Assembly: GCA_020696885.1 (NCBI GenBank)
Contig: JAJFMS010000485.1
Coordinates: 1 to 6,316 of the forward strand
Direction of reading: 5' to 3'
Origin: Armatimonadota bacterium
GTDB lineage: Bacteria; Armatimonadota; SYMT01
DNA length: 6,316 nt
Positions 1 through 6,316 of the stretch are shown here, piece after piece. Every line of letters begins with the position of its first letter. The stretch's first letter is position 1. Both the position numbers and the translations under genes were made by a program. Below the pieces are notes generated by a model. That model worked only from the letters and a program-made list of their open reading frames with translations. It made no database searches and had not been told where the DNA came from.

Positions 1-1
1 C

Positions 2-1459
2 CGCAACGTCTACGTGACCGGACGCACCACCTCGCTGGAGTTCCCGGTTACCCCGGGCGCGTACCTGCAGGCCTATTGCGGCGGGAATTTGGACGGCTTC
101 GTCACCAAGATCAACCGGGCCGGCGACGAGATCATCTACAGCACCTACCTCGGCGGCACGGGCCAGGATGACGGCCGCGGCATCGACGTGGACTCGGACG
201 GCAACGCCTACGTCACCGGCTACACCGGCTCTCTGGACTTCCCGGTTACGCCGGGCGCCTTCCAGGAGACGTTCGGCGGGGCCAACGCCGAGGGCGGCGG
301 TAACTCCGACGCCTACGTGTTCAAGCTCGATCCGGACGGCGCGCTGCCGGTCTACAGCACCTACCTCGGCGGTGGTCCCACCGTGAAGAGCAACGGTGAC
401 GACTGGGGCAACGCGATCCGCGTGGACGATCGTCGCAACGCCTACGTCACCGGAGCGACCAACGCGCTGGACTTCCCGAAGAAGAACGCGCTGCAGAGCC
501 GCATCGAGAAGACCGACGCGTTTGTCACCAAGTTCCTCCCGGACGGCGACGCGGTGGAGTTCTCCACCTACCTGGGCGGCGCGAAGTATGACGAAGGCTT
601 CGGGATCGCGGTGGACCCGAACTACGGGATCTACGTCGTAGGCACCACGGCCTCCCCGCAGTTCGGCGCCGCGCCGGACTTCGGCCAACTGCCGCTCTTC
701 CTGACGAAGTACAAAGGCGGCGACTCGGACGCGTTCGTGACCCGGCTGAACGCCAAGGCCTCGCGGATGAGCTACTTCCGCTACGTGGGCGGCTCCAAAG
801 CCGATCACGGCAAGGGCATCGCGGTGGACAGTGGGCTCAACTGCTGGATCACCGGCACCATTAACGCCCCCAACGCGCGCATCAACAACACCGATCCGCC
901 TCCAAGCAACGCCGACGCCTTCGTGCTGAAGCTAGACCCCACCGGCGATAAGGACCTGTTCCAGACGCTGCTGAAGGGATCGAAGGACGATCACGGCTGC
1001 GCGATCTGTCTGGATGTCTACGGTGGGGCCTACGTGGTCGGCGACACGCTTTCCACGAACTTCAGCAAAGGTGCGCTGAAGCCATTCCAGGACCACCCGC
1101 TGGGCCGCATGGAAGCCTTCGCGGTGAAGATCCCGTCCAAGCCGGCCGGAAAGCTGAGCGTCTCGCCGATGCGGCTGAAGTACAACAGCTTCGTCGGCGG
1201 GCCGATCACCCGGATCGTTACGATGCGCAACACCAGCAAGACCCCCGTGGCTGTGACGCTGGGAGAGCTGACCCCGCCGTTCAAGGTGCTCCTGAACGAG
1301 ACGGAGTTCATCGTGGAGCCGGGCCAGACGATCCTCGTCCCGGTCTCATTCGCCGAGAAGACTACGGCTGGGGTGTACGTCCAGGACCTGGAGATCAGCA
1401 CCACCGCCACCGGCAAGAAGGCCTGCACCAAGGTCCACCTGACGGGTATTGCCCGGTAG
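2..1459 (+). CDS. SBBP beta-propeller repeat protein with C-terminal Ig-like (ASH-type) domain, 5'-truncated
   Basis: The reading frame is open from the window edge. Codons from base 2 already read as a repeat unit (RNVYVTG), so the GTG at 14 is not the start and the N-terminus lies upstream. The visible 485 codons hold about six units. Each carries a D-A-F-V-T-K-like strand, an S-T-Y-L-G-G turn and an A-Y-V-T-G strand, matching the SBBP repeat family (Pfam PF06739). STYLGG turns fall at fragment residues of about 47-52, 119-124 and 188-193; later units decay to YFRYVGG (258-264) and LFQTLLKG (319-326). After a KPAGKLSVSP linker, residues of about 383-485 form an Ig-like beta domain. Its V-x-M-R-N-T-S-x-x-P-V and V-E-P-G-Q-T motifs resemble ASH (ASPM-SPD-2-Hydin) or choice-of-anchor-D domains. 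The fragment ends without a sorting signal or membrane anchor. SBBP proteins are usually extracellular, but any signal peptide is off-window. No enzymatic role is visible; surface binding or adhesion is inference. A strong terminator follows the stop by 22 bases. Confidence 0.9.
   Translation, partial: RNVYVTGRTTSLEFPVTPGAYLQAYCGGNLDGFVTKINRAGDEIIYSTYLGGTGQDDGRGIDVDSDGNAYVTGYTGSLDFPVTPGAFQETFGGANAEGGGNSDAYVFKLDPDGALPVYSTYLGGGPTVKSNGDDWGNAIRVDDRRNAYVTGATNALDFPKKNALQSRIEKTDAFVTKFLPDGDAVEFSTYLGGAKYDEGFGIAVDPNYGIYVVGTTASPQFGAAPDFGQLPLFLTKYKGGDSDAFVTRLNAKASRMSYFRYVGGSKADHGKGIAVDSGLNCWITGTINAPNARINNTDPPPSNADAFVLKLDPTGDKDLFQTLLKGSKDDHGCAICLDVYGGAYVVGDTLSTNFSKGALKPFQDHPLGRMEAFAVKIPSKPAGKLSVSPMRLKYNSFVGGPITRIVTMRNTSKTPVAVTLGELTPPFKVLLNETEFIVEPGQTILVPVSFAEKTTAGVYVQDLEISTTATGKKACTKVHLTGIAR
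33..372 (+). repeat. Near-identical DNA repeats within the SBBP gene
   Basis: The first two blade units are related at DNA level as well as protein level. TACAGCACCTACCTCGGCGG occurs identically at 137-156 and 353-372. The stretches at 33-59 and 234-260, both encoding an L-x-F-P-V-T-P-G-A peptide, differ at only a few bases. Later units (from about 430 on) share the protein motif but much less DNA identity, so the early units look like a more recent duplication or gene-conversion product. Confidence 0.7.
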
Positions 1460-1481
1460 GACCGGCGGCAACCGAATACTG

Positions 1482-1516
1482 AAGAAGCCCGGCTCGCAGT
1501 GCGAGCCGGGCTTCTT
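1482..1516. terminator. Strong bidirectional intrinsic terminator hairpin
   Basis: A perfect 16-bp inverted repeat pairs 1482-1497 (AAGAAGCCCGGCTCGC) with 1501-1516 (GCGAGCCGGGCTTCTT) around a 3-base AGT loop. The stem is GC-rich with A-rich and T-rich outer ends, giving a short U-rich run (CTTCTTT) on the plus strand and CTTCTTC on the minus strand. It starts 22 bases after the SBBP stop. It also lies about 86 bases past the convergent recQ stop, so it can serve both genes. The U tract is short, so efficiency is uncertain, but the structure itself is unambiguous. Confidence 0.88.
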
Positions 1517-1517
1517 T

Positions 1518-1542
1518 GGGTCTGGGAAGCGGGGAAATGGGG
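1518..1542 (+). other. Putative G-quadruplex motif
   Basis: Four G runs occur at 1518-1520, 1524-1526, 1531-1534 and 1539-1542. The loops are TCT, AAGC and AAAT (3, 4 and 4 bases), which fits the canonical G3+N1-7 pattern. Further G4 runs at 1555-1558 and 1563-1566 allow alternative registers. The motif directly follows the terminator on the plus strand. Folding is not shown; this is a sequence-pattern call, and the run may simply reflect the G-rich repeat it overlaps. Confidence 0.45.
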
Positions 1543-1566
1543 AACCGAGGAAATGGGGAAATGGGG
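1531..1566. repeat. Short G-rich direct repeats (GGAAATGGGG, three copies)
   Basis: GGAAATGGGG occurs exactly at 1533-1542, 1549-1558 and 1557-1566; the last two overlap by 2 bases. The array sits in the noncoding spacer between two convergent genes, and no gene-like signal is present there. The remaining spacer up to 1602 is a polypyrimidine-rich stretch (CCTCGTTTCCTTGTTTCCC) with an 8-base GAGGCCTC palindrome. The simple-sequence make-up suggests a dispersed spacer element, which this window alone cannot prove. Confidence 0.6.
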
Positions 1567-1602
1567 CGCCGAGCGGTGAGGCCTCGTTTCCTTGTTTCCC
1601 TT

Positions 1603-4146
1603 TTATTCTCCCTGGCGGAGTAGGGCGAGGATCTCGTTGCCGAACGCTTGCAGCTTGGAGCGGCCGACGCCGGGAACGTCTCCAAGGGCCGGGAGGGTCT
1701 TCGGCCGGATACGAGCGATCTCGTACAGCACGCGGTCGTGGAAGATGACGTAGGCCGCCACGTTCTCTTCGCGGGCCTTCTCGCGCCGCCAGGCGCGGAG
1801 CAGCTCGAAGAGATGGCTTTCCTCGTCGCTGCGCGGGGCGTCGTCGAGCCGGGCGGCCTGTCCCGGTCGGCCTTCCGCCACGATGCCGGAAGCGGTGCGG
1901 AGGCACGAGTCGCAGACGCCGCAGCCTTCGGGGAGCGGGCGACCGAAGTAGAGGCTCACGAACTCCTGCCGGCACTGGGCCGTGAGCAGGTACTTCCCGA
2001 GCAACTCTAGCCGGCGGACATCCATCTCGCCCATCCGCTTCAGCGCGCGGGCGAGCTCCAGGTCGAAGCCCGGCACGTTGGCCGCGCGGATCCCCATTCC
2101 GCGCGCGCCACTCCGGAAGCGGATCCAGCCGCGCTCCTGCCAGTCCAGCAGCAGCGGCTCCAACGCTTCGAGCTGCACGCCCGCCGCCGTCGCGACCTTC
2201 GCGGAGGTGAGGGTCAGCGGACGTCCGTTCAGCCCCAGCGAGGCGGCGAAGTGCCGGAACGGAGCCACCGCGCTGGCGTCAGCGGCGCGGTCCCGGCCGG
2301 TGGCCACCATCCAGATGGTGCCGGGGAGGTCGTAGCCGCGCTCGACTGCACCGATCCCCTGCAGCAGACTGATGCCCACTCGGACGCGCGTGGCGTCTCC
2401 GGCTTCCCGTTCCAGCTCCTCGGCGGGCACGCCCACCCAGCCCTGGGGAGCCCGGCGCGAGATCGTGCGGTAGAGCGAGGCGATCTCGCCGGCCTGGAGG
2501 CGGTCCTGGTTGGTCCGCCGTGTCAGGTTGCTCTTGTCGTACGAACTGTAGAGGAGCACACACCGCGCAGGGAGGCCGTCCCGGCCAGCGCGGCCGGCTT
2601 CCTGGTAGTAGGCCTCCAGGCTGCGGGGTAGGTTATAGTGGATCACCAGCCGCACGTCGGCCTTGTCCACGCCCATCCCGAAAGCCACGGTCGCCGCCAT
2701 CACGCGCGTCTCGCCGAGCATGAAGCGCGACTGCGTGCGGTCTCGCGCCTCCCGCTCGATTCCGGCGTGGTAGGCGTCCGCGGCAATCCCTTCCTGGCGG
2801 AGTTTCGCGGCCAACTCTTCAGCCAGCTTGCGGCGGTCCACGTAGATGATTGCGGGGCCGTGCTCTTCCCGGAGTAGGTTGAGGACGGCGCTCCACTTCT
2901 CCGGGTCGCCGTTCACCTTCTGCACGGAGAGCCGGAGATTGGGGCGGAACGTGCCGAGGTTGACCCGCTCCAGTGGTACGTCGAGCTGCCGGGAGATATC
3001 GTCCTGCATCTCCGGGGTGGCCGTGGCGGTGAGCGCCAGCACGGTAGGGCGGCCCAGGTCTTGCAGCACGTCCCGGATGAAGAAGTAGTCCGGCCGGAAG
3101 TCGTGTCCCCAGAGGGAGACGCAGTGCGCTTCGTCGATGACGAACAGTGAAACGCCCCGCCGCTTCAGCGCCTGCACGAACGAGCGCTGGCGGAGACGCT
3201 CCGGCGCCGCGTAGATGAGCGAGACTTCCCCGGAGGCCATGGCCTCCATGCGGCGGTCCGCCTCGCCCGGCTCCAGCGAGCTGTTGATCAGCGTGGCGCG
3301 GCGGAAGAGGCGGGACGGGAGCCCGTCCACCTGGTCCTTCATCAGCGCAATGAGTGGCGAGATGACCACGGTAGCCCCGGGTAGGAGCGCGGCGGGGAGT
3401 TGGAAGCAGATCGATTTGCCGGCGCCGGTGGGCATGAGACCCAGCACGGAGCGGCCCTGCATTAGCGGGACGATCACGTCCAGCTGTCCGGCACGGAAAT
3501 CACTGTAACCGAAGATTCGGCTCAAGGCGGCGGTGAGCGCTTCCCGGTCCGTGGGTGGCGGCCCTGTGAGCTCGCCTTCGCCCACCGTCTCGCGCAGCTC
3601 GGCCAGCTCCTCCTCGAGGTACTCGCGGAGGTGGTCCTCTACCACGGCCGTGTCCTCTCCCAGCCGGCGCAAGGCTTCGAGGCGGACCAGGTTGGCTTCG
3701 GGGTCCTCCGGCGCCGCGCCACGCAGCAGCTCCAGCGCGCGAGTCAGTTCATCCAGCAGCAGATGCGCGCGGGCGCGTCCCACGGCGTCGCCGCCGGCGC
3801 GGAACCGCTCGTCCGCGCGGCTGGCCCGCTCCATCGCGAGGAACACTTCGCCCACGGCCCGATGGCCCCAGGGACCCGCGTCCGGGTCGTTCACCAGGTC
3901 CCGGGCCAGCTCCTGGGCGGCCTGCACGTCTCCGGTTACCGCCAGCGCGCGGCAGCGATCATACCGGTCACGGGGGAGCTGGGCTGCTTCCGGCAGCAGT
4001 GAGAGGGCGGTCGGACACTGCCCCCAGCGCAGAAAGAAGCGGGCCACCTGTCTCCGGGTGGCGTCCGGGAGCGCCTGGAGGCCGGCGGTGCTGAGTCCGA
4101 GACTTTCCGGCGTTATCGGTGCGACGGGAGTCGTGGCGTCATGCAT
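1603..4146 (-). CDS. recQ: ATP-dependent DNA helicase RecQ (extended form)
   Basis: This is a superfamily 2 3'-5' DNA helicase, which in the RecQ family unwinds forks, recombination intermediates and broken ends in the cytoplasm. The visible motifs are motif 0 (FGYSDFRAGQ, 212-221), Walker A (MPTGAGKS, 238-245, K244), Ia (SPLIALMKDQV, 263-273), the DEAH box (338-341) and the RecQ aromatic-rich loop (CVSLWGHDFRP, 342-352, with Leu at the common Gln position). Motif III (TATAT), motif V (AFGMGVDKADVR) and motif VI (QEAGRAGRDG, 515-524) follow. A zinc site has C725, C742, C745 and C748, and an HRDC-like domain ends the protein (about 775-847). At 847 residues it is far longer than E. coli RecQ (about 610). 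It has a roughly 200-residue helical, TPR-like N-terminus, and about 150 winged-helix-like residues (550-690) between helicase and zinc site. No winged helix is evident between zinc site and HRDC. The ATG at 4146 is chosen because an in-frame stop lies three codons upstream; no clear Shine-Dalgarno is seen. It is transcribed alone, divergent from the downstream-lying plus-strand gene. Confidence 0.95.
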   Translation of the reverse strand: MHDATTPVAPITPESLGLSTAGLQALPDATRRQVARFFLRWGQCPTALSLLPEAAQLPRDRYDRCRALAVTGDVQAAQELARDLVNDPDAGPWGHRAVGEVFLAMERASRADERFRAGGDAVGRARAHLLLDELTRALELLRGAAPEDPEANLVRLEALRRLGEDTAVVEDHLREYLEEELAELRETVGEGELTGPPPTDREALTAALSRIFGYSDFRAGQLDVIVPLMQGRSVLGLMPTGAGKSICFQLPAALLPGATVVISPLIALMKDQVDGLPSRLFRRATLINSSLEPGEADRRMEAMASGEVSLIYAAPERLRQRSFVQALKRRGVSLFVIDEAHCVSLWGHDFRPDYFFIRDVLQDLGRPTVLALTATATPEMQDDISRQLDVPLERVNLGTFRPNLRLSVQKVNGDPEKWSAVLNLLREEHGPAIIYVDRRKLAEELAAKLRQEGIAADAYHAGIEREARDRTQSRFMLGETRVMAATVAFGMGVDKADVRLVIHYNLPRSLEAYYQEAGRAGRDGLPARCVLLYSSYDKSNLTRRTNQDRLQAGEIASLYRTISRRAPQGWVGVPAEELEREAGDATRVRVGISLLQGIGAVERGYDLPGTIWMVATGRDRAADASAVAPFRHFAASLGLNGRPLTLTSAKVATAAGVQLEALEPLLLDWQERGWIRFRSGARGMGIRAANVPGFDLELARALKRMGEMDVRRLELLGKYLLTAQCRQEFVSLYFGRPLPEGCGVCDSCLRTASGIVAEGRPGQAARLDDAPRSDEESHLFELLRAWRREKAREENVAAYVIFHDRVLYEIARIRPKTLPALGDVPGVGRSKLQAFGNEILALLRQGE

Positions 4147-4211
4147 GGGGCATCAGAACGGGGACCGCCAACTGTTGGGCGCGGGGTACGAGACGGAGCC
4201 GGCGGGCGGTC

Positions 4212-4220
4212 ATGATACCA
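4212..4220 (-). promoter_or_regulatory. Candidate extended -10 promoter for recQ
   Basis: Read on the minus strand, TGGTATCAT matches an extended -10 element (TGnTATAAT) with one mismatch. The hexamer occupies 4212-4217 and the TG lies at 4219-4220. Transcription would start near 4205, giving a leader of roughly 60 bases before the recQ ATG. The -35 position (4235-4240) reads GCCCGC and is poor, which is tolerable for an extended -10 promoter. It is the only TATAAT-like site I noticed in this GC-rich spacer. The leader also holds a small CCAAC-T-GTTGG inverted repeat (4168-4178), possibly an operator but too short to call. Confidence 0.35.
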
Positions 4221-4279
4221 TGGCCGCCGCGGACGCGGGCGAGAGAAAATGCTCGCTTTGCCGCAGTTCGGATCACTTC

Positions 4280-4369
4280 TCTTCCGAGCCTCTTCCGATC
4301 CACTTCGCGACTTCTGCACCTCTGTGGTTCAATGGGCGCTCGAGGGTGGCCTCTATCTGCGTGGTTGAA
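4280..4369. repeat. Degenerate intergenic repeat-like stretch
   Basis: This stretch has lower G/C at third positions in every frame than the flanking genes and contains related short motifs. TCTTCCGA occurs at 4280-4287 and again at 4291-4298. CCTCTGTGGTTCAA (4319-4332) is echoed by CCTCTATCTGCGTGGTTGAA (4350-4369). On the minus strand it reads as TTGAACCACAGAGGTGCAGA (4313-4332), resembling the dispersed ACCACAGAG-GCAGAG spacer repeats I recall from many environmental genomes. That resemblance is from memory and unverified. The stretch overlaps the earliest possible start codons of the next gene and suggests that the true start lies at its downstream end. Confidence 0.4.
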
Positions 4370-6170
4370 GGACGTGGAGAAACACCGCGCGAACAGGACC
4401 TCCGCCGCGCCGCTTTATGCCCCGCCGCGGGCCGTGCAGGACGCCCTCCGCTCCCGCCAGGTGGAGATCGACTCTCCACAGATGGAGCAGTCCCGGGTCT
4501 GGAGTCTCTTCGATGGGGATTTGTCCACCCTGGGCCGCACCGAGGCGCTGAACCCGGCCGTCATCCGCATCGCGTTCCCCGCGCCGGTGCGGATCGAGTA
4601 TGTGCGCGTGGCGACCAGCCACGGCGACCACGTCTTCTCCGTGGCCGCGGCGGACACCATTGCGGACCTGCGAACCGGGCAGAAGACGTTCCGCAAAATC
4701 GTGTCGGAGCGCCCCGCCCAGGAGTCCGGCGCCGGCGTACGGCTGGAGCAGCCGGTAACCGCCCGGGCCTTCCAGCTCACGGTCCGCCGCGTGACCGGCG
4801 ACAACTACGTCCACATCAACGAATGGGAGTTGTGCCGCTCGGCGCGCCTGACCGGCCTGCGCATCATTCCGGCCGGCAGCGACGCGCGCCTTTACCCGGG
4901 TTGGGAGGCGCGCTACCGGCTCCAGGCACTGTGCGACGATGGGGCGACTGCTCCCGCAGCCAAGCAGGAAGCGGCCTGGACCGCCGCGGACCCGGCCGTG
5001 GCGACGGTGGCGAACGGACTGCTCACCGCGCGCAGCTCGGGGCAAACCCAGATCCGGGCCAGGCAGGGGACGCTCTCCGCCGAGCTGCCGGTCTCCATCG
5101 AGCGGCCCGTGCTCCCGCCGCAGGAAGAGACGTTCACCGACCTCGCGAAGCCGATGCCCGGCGCCCAGTGGGAAGTGCCGTTCGTAGTCGTGAACCTGAT
5201 CCCCACGCCGAATGGGCGCACCGTCGATGAGGGCATCACCGGGTGGAAAGGCAGCGTGGCGGCGCTGAAAGCGCGCTGCCTGCGTCTGGCGCGGAATACC
5301 AAGTGGATGCTGGAAGAGGGCAGCCGCTTCCATGGCTACCGGGATCCCGCGGCCAAGCCCGCTCTCGGTTACCGGTGCGTGAAGTACGTCACCCTCTACG
5401 AGCCCGCGCCGCACGGCACCCGGACCGGCACCGAGCCGCCGGTCTACTTTCCGGACTACGCGCAGATCGTGCGCCGCATGGGCGGCGAGCAACTCGTGAA
5501 CGGGCAGGGGGTCAAGGAGTTCTGGATCTACCACTGGCACCACGGCGACATCAGCCCGGTGGAGACCAACCTGGCCAGCCCGCTCACCGGAGACATCTCC
5601 AACAGCGACCGGCGCGAGGACCTGCCGCTGTTCAAGTCGACCTACATGGTCGTGGGGGTGAACTTCGCGCGCGGGCCGGACAAGCACGTCCACAACATCG
5701 GACACCAGATGGAGTCGGTGCTCTCGCACATCGCGGAACGGCAGGACGGCAGCTCCGATCTCTTCTGGAAGCGGTTCTGCGGGATGGGTCCGGACGGCAA
5801 GTTTCAGCCCGGCCGCGCCGGCACCTGTCATCACCCCCCGAACGCCCGGAAAGACTACGACTACTACAACGATACGCCCGCGGACAGCGACATCGAGGAC
5901 TGGAAGCCGGACGGCACCGGCGCCCGGAAGCCGGTCTCCCGCAAGACGTGGGAGAGCCTGGATTACCGCTTCCCCACCGGCGACCGAATCCGGATGCCCG
6001 GCACCGTGCTGGAAGACGACGCCCAGTGGTACCTCTACTGGTTCCAGAACTTCCCCGGCCGCGGCAGCCGGATCCCCCACCCGAAGGGCGAGATGACCAA
6101 CTGGTGGCGGTTCCTCGGCGACTACGACGGCGCCATCCGCGAGAAGTACGGCCTCTGGAAGGCGAAGTAA
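4332..6170 (+). CDS. Discoidin-like and Big_2-like protein with uncharacterised His/Trp-rich C-terminal domain
   Basis: From the ATG at 4332 this is 612 residues. Residues of about 50-168 look like a discoidin (F5/8 type C) fold: LFDGDLSTL, then I-R-I-A-F-P-A-P-V-R-I-E-Y-V-R-V and a closing HINEWELC. Residues of about 172-255 resemble a Big_2 Ig-like domain (LTGLRIIPAG ... WTAADPAVATVANGLLTA ... GQTQIRA). The remaining 350 or so residues match no family I know. They hold FWIYHWHHGD (397-406), KHVHNIGHQMES (451-462), TCHHPPNARKDYDYYND (498-514) and NWWRFLGDYDG (590-600). The clustered His, Cys and Asp could bind metal, but that is inference. Discoidin and Big_2 modules bind carbohydrate or surfaces in known proteins, which suggests export, yet no signal peptide is visible. 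The start is uncertain. The frame opens at 4119, inside recQ; ATG 4212, ATG 4332, TTG 4365 and GTG 4374 are alternatives, and coding-like third-position bias begins near 4365. None has a well-spaced ribosome binding site; GAAGGA (4367-4372) is only 1 base from GTG 4374. Confidence 0.82.
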   Translation: MGARGWPLSAWLKDVEKHRANRTSAAPLYAPPRAVQDALRSRQVEIDSPQMEQSRVWSLFDGDLSTLGRTEALNPAVIRIAFPAPVRIEYVRVATSHGDHVFSVAAADTIADLRTGQKTFRKIVSERPAQESGAGVRLEQPVTARAFQLTVRRVTGDNYVHINEWELCRSARLTGLRIIPAGSDARLYPGWEARYRLQALCDDGATAPAAKQEAAWTAADPAVATVANGLLTARSSGQTQIRARQGTLSAELPVSIERPVLPPQEETFTDLAKPMPGAQWEVPFVVVNLIPTPNGRTVDEGITGWKGSVAALKARCLRLARNTKWMLEEGSRFHGYRDPAAKPALGYRCVKYVTLYEPAPHGTRTGTEPPVYFPDYAQIVRRMGGEQLVNGQGVKEFWIYHWHHGDISPVETNLASPLTGDISNSDRREDLPLFKSTYMVVGVNFARGPDKHVHNIGHQMESVLSHIAERQDGSSDLFWKRFCGMGPDGKFQPGRAGTCHHPPNARKDYDYYNDTPADSDIEDWKPDGTGARKPVSRKTWESLDYRFPTGDRIRMPGTVLEDDAQWYLYWFQNFPGRGSRIPHPKGEMTNWWRFLGDYDGAIREKYGLWKAK

Positions 6171-6183
6171 CCGGTCGGCGCCG

Positions 6184-6316
6184 CTATTTCTTGTCCGGCA
6201 GCGTACCCACCAGCGCTTCGAAGTCCCGCAGGATGAACCCGGCGCGGGCGCGGCTCATGCCGAAGAGGTCTCGCTCGTGATCGTATTCTCCGGAGAGCTT
6301 GCGAAGCGCCCTGACA
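6184..6316 (-). CDS. C-terminal end of an unidentified protein, truncated by the window edge
   Basis: The minus strand is open from the window edge to a TAG stop at 6184-6186, giving 43 residues that begin VRALRKLSGEYDHERDLFG and end LPDKK. Third-position G/C is high, as in the neighbouring genes, and the peptide has a plausible amphipathic helical tail (SRARAGFILRDFEALVGTL). The stop lies 13 bases beyond the stop of the convergent discoidin-like gene, a normal tight convergent arrangement, and no terminator hairpin is seen between them. The R-x-x-G-E-Y-D segment followed by a helix faintly recalls the C-terminus of HEPN-type small helical proteins, but that is too weak to use as a call. The function is unknown. 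Confidence 0.6.
   Translation of the reverse strand, partial: VRALRKLSGEYDHERDLFGMSRARAGFILRDFEALVGTLPDKK

Noticed and set aside
1346..1975. Minus-strand open frame spanning the SBBP 3' end, spacer and recQ 3' end
   Set aside because: It runs through the terminator hairpin and the G-rich repeat and overlaps two well-supported genes; the product is low complexity.
4168..4178. CCAAC-T-GTTGG inverted repeat in the recQ leader
   Set aside because: Five-base arms are common by chance. It could be a small operator, but nothing else supports it.
4119..4331. Upstream start at 4119 for the discoidin-like gene
   Set aside because: It would overlap the recQ start on the opposite strand and run through the candidate recQ promoter and the repeat-like stretch. 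The extra residues are Arg/Trp/Ser-rich with no domain and no leader.
4249..4368. 39-codon plus-strand frame preceded by GAGAG
   Set aside because: The ribosome-site-like GAGAG and ATG are suggestive, but the peptide has low third-position G/C, no recognisable feature, and sits in repeat-like spacer; it is probably noncoding.
3533..5230. Long plus-strand open frame of 565 codons
   Set aside because: Its first 600 bases are antisense to the RecQ N-terminus, and the rest is an alternative frame of the discoidin-like gene. The product is Ser/Arg/Pro-rich low-complexity protein with no domain, as expected for a shadow frame in GC-rich DNA.
4353..6080. Long minus-strand open frame of 575 codons
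   Set aside because: It lies fully antisense to the discoidin/Big_2 gene, whose frame carries recognisable domains. The antisense product shows no motif and is rich in Val, Arg, Gly and His, as GC-rich antisense frames are.
5243..6280. 345-codon plus-strand frame
   Set aside because: It is an alternative frame of the discoidin-like gene, dominated by Arg, Ala, Gly and Pro, without motifs.

Overview
The window is GC-rich bacterial DNA, roughly two-thirds G+C by eye, with strong G/C preference at third codon positions in the real genes. SBBP-type secreted repeat proteins, a long RecQ with unusual extra domains, and intergenic spacers built from short repetitive motifs would fit an environmental lineage such as Armatimonadota, Acidobacteriota, Gemmatimonadota or Chloroflexota. 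I cannot place it more precisely from sequence alone.

Layout. (1) Positions 2-1459, plus strand: the 3' part of a gene for a beta-propeller (SBBP) repeat protein with a C-terminal Ig-like (ASH / choice-of-anchor-D-like) domain; its 5' end lies outside the window. (2) Positions 1460-1602: a convergent intergenic spacer with a very strong hairpin terminator, then a G-rich repeat that can be read as a G-quadruplex motif. (3) Positions 1603-4146, minus strand: a complete 847-residue RecQ-family DNA helicase. It has an extra helical N-terminal region and an extra winged-helix-like region between the helicase core and the zinc site. (4) Positions 4147 to about 4331-4373: the divergent spacer, holding a candidate extended -10 promoter for recQ and a degenerate repeat-like stretch. 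(5) About 4332-6170, plus strand: a discoidin-like plus Big_2-like protein ending in a roughly 350-residue His/Trp-rich domain that I do not recognise. (6) Positions 6184-6316, minus strand: the last 43 codons of another gene, convergent with the previous one.

Nothing shows that the genes form one pathway. They alternate in strand (plus, minus, plus, minus), so none shares an operon with its neighbour. The two plus-strand genes both look like extracellular or surface proteins built from adhesion or Ig-like modules. RecQ is a DNA-repair enzyme. The most unusual items are the uncharacterised C-terminal domain of the discoidin/Big_2 protein and the domain order of RecQ. I found no CRISPR array, tRNA, rRNA, transposase, or convincing new multi-gene system.
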